The notes under the pieces are model-generated. The model saw only the letters and a program-made list of their open reading frames with translations, was not told the origin of the DNA and ran no database searches. Positions 7,065 through 11,869 of a stretch of DNA of 11,869 nt are shown here, piece after piece (position 1 is the first letter of the stretch; every line of letters starts with the position of its first letter). The position numbers and the translations under genes were made by a program. Source of the stretch: Phycomyces blakesleeanus NRRL 1555(-) (taxonomy: Eukaryota > Mucoromycota > Mucoromycetes > Mucorales > Phycomycetaceae); NCBI RefSeq assembly GCF_001638985.1, contig NW_017265196.1:1-11869 (forward strand), in the 5' to 3' direction.

Positions 7065-8452
7065 ATGGACCGCCGTGGAAGGCATAGGGAAGGAACAAGC
7101 AACGGGAGGGAACAAGCAACGGGAACTAACCCAAAAAAGATGGTACCAGCCGCGCCCACCAGAAGAGACAACAGAAAGCAACCAGTAATACACAGGAATA
7201 CGGACAACGGGCTCACACGCTACACGCGCGCTTGTGGACTTGCTCGATAGACCATGGTTGACCCGTGGCTACTACTCCATCGGGCCCTTTTGAAAGAAAG
7301 AAACAAAAAGAGAGAGCGGTCGGTCGTAAGAGTCCAAAATCAGCTCAACAAGCTTAACAAAATAATATTGCCAAGGCTTTATGAACGTCTTTTGAACTCT
7401 TACAGTCGCCTACTCCACAGGCTTTGATTAATTAGTATTCAAAGTTGCATCGCACATAACGTAAAAAATCATATACTTATCTTAAAGTGATCTGGCTAGC
7501 CGTTCATAAGAAAAGAAGCATGGCTATCGGAAGACCCTCTTGGCTTCTGTGTATAAACGATGACCGGCCGGACATAAACCCATATATTACCAGAAGCTCT
7601 CCATCGTCTCCACCAGTAGACACGGCCAGTACAAAGAAAAAGGGAAAAAAGGAAAACCAAAAGACGCGAAAATTTTTCTCTAGCTATAAAAACAGAAATG
7701 GGGAGATGATGACGCCTCCCTCACTTTAGTCCAATAAAATTCATTGAAAGTATACATCAATCAAAAGATTGGGGGAGATAGGGGGAGGAGGATGGATGGA
7801 TGGATGCATCTTGTGTGGTGTTGGTCACGCTGATCATTTGTTTTCGTCACTACAAATACTTTTCAGGGAAAGTACCTGAGTATAATATTGTATATACACA
7901 AGTTGAAAAATGAAAACAGAAGGCCCTTTTAAAATATAACACTGGTCTTTCTTTCCAACTCTTACATTCAGTACCCATACTCTTACTTTTTGCAGTGCTA
8001 TATTGTAGTATCCTTTAAATGTATCTACTGTTTTATAAAGGCCAGGCCTTGAAAGGCGTTTTCGGAAAAATTAAGACCGTCCTGATATAAAAGATAAGGG
8101 GGGGAGTCATGCAAATAAACAGGCTAAGTACAAACAAGGAAACCAAATATATATACATTTATACAGGTATGTATCACACGTTTCATATTTTCTCTCACCC
8201 TATTTGCTTCCTTTCAAAGGTTACCAAGTTACTTATGAAGTTAATAAAGCAAGCACACCAAGACAAGAGGTGTTTGGTAAAGAATACAAAACATACAAGA
8301 CATAAAAAATGGCTATAGTTATTTGGCTTATTATTTATAAAATAATAATATTTTGAAGCATTTTGATAGTGTGCTTCTGCTAATCAAACAAGTGTAAGAG
8401 TACGCCCAATCGTAGCACTTTTATGTAAGTTGATAAATCACCTTTATAAAAA
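7065..8452. other. Stretch without a supported gene
   Basis: The first 200 bases repeat AAGCAACGGGA-type words, and the rest grades into AT-rich sequence. ATG-started frames of 61 codons (7065-7250, Arg/Thr/Asn-rich) and 69 codons (7520-7729, with a Lys-rich middle) exist but have no motif. A third frame at 8109-8318 is equally nondescript. G-rich spots occur at 7771-7785 (two G5 runs) and 8098-8104 (G7). I see no tRNA or rRNA. Short intron-like donors such as GTATGT near 8167 have no supporting exons. Confidence 0.5.
7791..7806. repeat. (GATG)4 microsatellite next to G-runs
   Basis: Four GATG units follow GGGGGAGATAGGGGGAGGAG (7771-7790). The purine-rich strand carries two G5 runs plus GG pairs, so a weak quadruplex is conceivable. 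Confidence 0.85.
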
Positions 8453-8652
8453 ATATATTTCTATTAATTTAAAGAGTGCCTTTTGCTGCTACTCTCGAAT
8501 CGATTCTTTTATATATTCAGTATATAAAGACTCTCTCTATCTCTTACTAGGCTTCTTTTATTTACTCTATATGTATTATATTAATGTACTCTAAGCGATA
8601 GAAATCCCTATAGATTGTGTATTGGATAATACAATTTATTCTTGTAATAAAA

Positions 8653-8692
<40 letters not shown>

Positions 8693-9062
8693 CTTTAATA
8701 AAAATGTATATCATATATATAGTATAACAATATTATCCCAAATCTTCAAGTCTCTTATAACTTACAAAAATAAAATCTCAAGGCTAGTGCTTTAACATAC
8801 TATATCTTCTCCAAGTTTAATTTTAAGCAGACACCCAAGTAGCTTTTATTTTGTACATGCATAAAAAGCAGGTGTCTATTTATTATTTATTTTTTTGAAA
8901 GAAAACAGATTGGATATACAATTGAATAGTGCTTTTGTGAAAATAATTTATAATTTTGGCTAACAATATATGCTCATCAATATTACTAGCTGTATTCTAC
9001 TTGAATAAAAAACATTATGCCAATGAGTTTTAGTCTCTTGGATTGCACGATTGCAGATACTT
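8453..9062 (+). repeat. Left arm of a long inverted repeat (610 bp visible)
   Basis: From ATATATTTCTATTAAT to GCAGATACTT this arm is the exact reverse complement of 11272-11869, compared block by block. The only difference is the length of the (AT)n tract: 34 bp here, 22 bp there. Identity stops abruptly at the inner edge: GATACTT is followed by GGCAATG here and by CGGAATT on the other side. The outer edge cannot be placed, because the partner arm is cut by the window end, so the arm may extend to the left of 8453. No open frame or family signature is visible inside the arm. Confidence 0.98.
8655..8688. repeat. (AT)17 microsatellite in left arm
   Basis: 34 bp of perfect AT. It is the only place where the two inverted arms differ. 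The whole 12-bp size difference between the arms is accounted for here. Confidence 0.97.
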
Positions 9063-11271
9063 GGCAATGTTAGTACTATCAATTTACATTCTTTATTTGA
9101 AAACTTTAAAGCATGTCTTTAATATATGGGAAAAATCACAAGTTATGTTTTGAAGTCAATCATCTTTTTTTTTGCTTTTCTAGCTATAATTGTACACAGA
9201 AATCTTTTTCATTTTATTCTTTTTGTAGTGGCCAATGTTTAAAGCTTACAGAGTTGTTATCTTGCCAAATTGTTATCTAAAAACAAAGACTTGACAATGA
9301 CAGGCTCTAATATTCACAATAAACTTGTGCAGAATCCATATTTGTGAGTCTCTTTTATGGATTTCCTAACTAGTTTATTAGCTTGGCATTTGATCTTATA
9401 AACAACACTCTTTTTGAAAATAAAAGGAAGTCTCTCGTTGAATACTATCCTTCTTTTGGTGGGTTTGCAATATTCCGCTCAGCTTATAGTTCTTTTAGCA
9501 TTCCATAATCGTTTTTCTTCTCAAAGTCTATGGATATCATACTGTGCCCAATATAGTACTCTTTTACAGACGCGATCTACCCTGTATATGCTCTGACCAA
9601 TAGGAGTCTTTCTTTTATTCTGAACTCTGAACACTTGTGTTAGGCTGAATATTGCTTACATTAATTTCACTTGAAACTAATTATTTGGTTTTTGTTTTTT
9701 GGAAATTCTATAGAAGAAGTCTATACTATTCATTCTAGAATCTTTTAAACGTTCTGTTTTGAGATTGATAAAGAGAATATAGAGAATATAATTCATAATA
9801 GCTTATATATGATGTCTTATTTCAAAAGAAAAAAAAAAGTAACAAAATTCAATTGTTTTTGAAATAGTATTTATTGTTGGTATCTATATGTCTGCTAAAT
9901 TATATTTTAGTATGTGTCCAAGTAATTGATGCTATGAAGCATAATTAAAAAGTGCTATTCTTCTGGAAATATCTATGTGTATGGCGGTCATCCAGTCATA
10001 TCAGCCAGAGATTTTGGACAAGAACGAATATCCATACTATTGGTAGCCTCGGAGTTTTCCAACTCAAATTCTTGAGTAGTGTATTTGAATTATAGGTATA
10101 CTTATGTGTAGTATCTAAATAAGGTATTACTAGAGTAAGATAAGTATGTAGATGCTTTATAAATATACTGTATATATACTATGTATAATTGTAAATGTCA
10201 TATTATGATAAGAATATAGAGTAATAATAAACTACGTGTCAATAGTTTATGTATTAGTTAATAGAGTAAAGGCAGATCCATTAAACTGGAATTGCTAACA
10301 ATAAATTACTTATATTTCCGTCTTGATCTCAGGCTCAATAGTAATCAATACTCATTTACAACCGGTCAATTCTTTTTTGCGGTCTAGGCTACAAGAAATA
10401 ACATGTTATTCATAAATCTCATCTCCCAAGACGTTATCAATTCCTTCACTCCTGTTTTAGTATTTTATTACAGAATTTTTTATTCTTCAACTCTTCAAAT
10501 TAGCAATTCTTTGTTTCCATGCCAATCCCGAATCGGTATGCGCTGGAGATCTGATATATTTTCTCTCTTCTCTTTGTTGTTCTGCTTACTTTCTATCTCT
10601 CAATTCTACTGTAGACTTTACTCCAGTCTTTAATGATATTGATCGTGTCAGCTCAAATCATTATATGTCTATATGTATTCTATCAGAGAAGCCTGCTTTT
10701 CTTCTAGTATTCTGAGCTTCTCCACATTTAGTATTTTTTGCTTATATTGCTTTATCTTAACCTTATGTGTACCAGCATATCTTATTTTCTGGTTATACCA
10801 GTACCACAAAAACTCGCACTGATTTTTAAGTCATAAAGTACATCATGGTGTTTATTTATTAACCTTTGCCTCCCCTGTAATCTGTAAAGGCGTTTATTAT
10901 TACTTCATAAATTTATTCTTACTTATATGCCAGAGTCAGTTGCTCTTTTTTGTAACCACAAAACAATGTAGTCCCCCAGTATACGACATACACATCTCCA
11001 GATAGCTGTCTCAACTTTTTATCTGTTCATTTCAAAACAACCCACCGCAGCTTTTTGTTCAATTTGCTCGCATTTGACCTTTTACTTCTGTGTTCTACTG
11101 GAAAATATAGAGAAGCCAGGAAACTGGTTTTACTTGCTGCATTTCGATACGCCCTACTCACGGATAAGAACTACATAACCAATGCATTTTCCTTTGTGCT
11201 TCTAAGTTAAGTTGATACTTCAAGGTTCCCACCTTTTTTATTCCTTTTATGGTTTTTGTAATACAATTCCG
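9063..11271. other. AT-rich, gene-free core between inverted arms (2209 bp)
   Basis: The longest ATG-started frame is 76 codons (10403-10633). It is Phe/Ser/Leu-rich, resembles translated T/C-rich DNA and has no family motif. A 60-codon frame at 9414-9596 lacks an ATG. No transposase-like, rRNA or tRNA pattern is visible on either strand. Runs of A/T dominate, with slightly more balanced patches near 9960-10070 and 11030-11230. It contains no large internal repeat that I can see. It could be the unique centre of a foldback-type element, or a structural region such as a centromere core. Confidence 0.6.
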
Positions 11272-11869
11272 AAGTATCTGCAATCGTGCAATCCAAGAGA
11301 CTAAAACTCATTGGCATAATGTTTTTTATTCAAGTAGAATACAGCTAGTAATATTGATGAGCATATATTGTTAGCCAAAATTATAAATTATTTTCACAAA
11401 AGCACTATTCAATTGTATATCCAATCTGTTTTCTTTCAAAAAAATAAATAATAAATAGACACCTGCTTTTTATGCATGTACAAAATAAAAGCTACTTGGG
11501 TGTCTGCTTAAAATTAAACTTGGAGAAGATATAGTATGTTAAAGCACTAGCCTTGAGATTTTATTTTTGTAAGTTATAAGAGACTTGAAGATTTGGGATA
11601 ATATTGTTATACTATATATATGATATACATTTTTATTAAAGGTGCATATATATATATATATATATATCTTTTTATTACAAGAATAAATTGTATTATCCAA
11701 TACACAATCTATAGGGATTTCTATCGCTTAGAGTACATTAATATAATACATATAGAGTAAATAAAAGAAGCCTAGTAAGAGATAGAGAGAGTCTTTATAT
11801 ACTGAATATATAAAAGAATCGATTCGAGAGTAGCAGCAAAAGGCACTCTTTAAATTAATAGAAATATAT
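11272..11869 (-). repeat. Right arm of the long inverted repeat, cut by window end
   Basis: Reverse complement of 8453-9062, identical in every block compared apart from the AT tract. It begins at AAGTATCTGCAATCG and is still matching at the last base of the window, so its true length is unknown. The outer end, any target-site duplication and the sequence beyond are not available. Confidence 0.98.
11646..11667. repeat. (AT)11 microsatellite in right arm
   Basis: 22 bp of perfect AT, the counterpart of the 34-bp tract in the left arm. Confidence 0.97.

Noticed and set aside
7065..7250. 61-codon ATG frame downstream of a TATA-like string
   Set aside because: It is short, Arg/Thr-rich and includes duplicated AAGCAACGGGA words; no domain or gene structure supports it.
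7520..7729. 69-codon ATG frame with Lys-rich middle
   Set aside because: It has no recognisable family, the length is near chance expectation, and no splice partners are visible.
7706..7835. Box C-like ATGATGA with a CTGA about 125 bases later (C/D snoRNA idea)
   Set aside because: The spacing is too long, no closing terminal stem is seen, and no C'/D' boxes are evident.
8453..9062. The arm as a solo LTR in inverted orientation to a second one
   Set aside because: No TG...CA ends at the visible inner edge, no primer-binding site or polypurine tract next to it, and the outer edge is unseen. Not excluded, but unsupported.
9960..10070. Less AT-rich patch in the core as a possible tRNA or 5S rRNA
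   Set aside because: No T-loop consensus, no cloverleaf pairing and no match to 5S landmarks on either strand.
10403..10633. 76-codon ATG frame inside the inverted-repeat core
   Set aside because: Its Phe/Ser/Leu-rich composition mirrors T/C-rich DNA, and no motif is seen. It is kept only as a remark on the core.

Overview
This looks like non-genic, repeat-rich nuclear DNA from a eukaryote, most likely a filamentous fungus. The main clue is a decayed non-LTR (LINE) retrotransposon in positions 1 to about 2884. Its endonuclease and reverse transcriptase wording resembles the LINE-like elements I associate with early-diverging (mucoralean) fungi. That taxonomic guess is from memory and is only moderately certain. 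No bacterial-style gene packing, ribosome binding sites, tRNA, rRNA or CRISPR is visible. I find no intact protein-coding gene that I would defend.

Layout: (1) 1-2884, a LINE relic on the + strand. It holds an endonuclease/exonuclease/phosphatase-fold domain (about 12-542, frame 3), a reverse transcriptase with its downstream region (541-2073, frame 1, about a dozen in-frame stops but no obvious indel), a zinc-knuckle-like segment (2406-2600, frame 3) and a C-terminal piece (about 2660-2884, frame 2). (2) 2885-3980, AT-rich DNA with one small perfect hairpin. (3) 3981-5960, almost 2 kb of stacked simple and tandem repeats with a striking T (and T/G) bias on the + strand: a 10-bp repeat, a composite poly-T array with 81-123 bp spacing, (T)nGC, a 77-bp repeat, (TATGAC)n, (TG)n, (TTGGAC)n and a T/C tract. 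(4) 5986-6660, a 46-47 bp minisatellite of nine units nested between two copies of a ~135 bp segment spaced ~495 bp apart. The minisatellite is open in all six reading frames over its centre. (5) 6700-7260, a more GC-rich block with a 7-bp tandem repeat, many CCAGTGG/CCACTGG words in both orientations and a TATA-like string. (6) 7260-8452, nondescript sequence. (7) 8453-11869, a long inverted repeat: arms of 610 and at least 598 bp, identical apart from the length of an internal (AT)n tract, around a 2209-bp AT-rich spacer with no convincing gene. The right arm runs off the window.

The most notable structure is the long inverted repeat with its gene-free core. It could be the inner part of a large foldback-type element, a recent inverted duplication, or a centromere-like arrangement of core plus inverted repeats. 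The sequence alone does not decide between these. The window shows no pathway or cooperating genes; it is a mosaic of transposon decay and repeat expansion.
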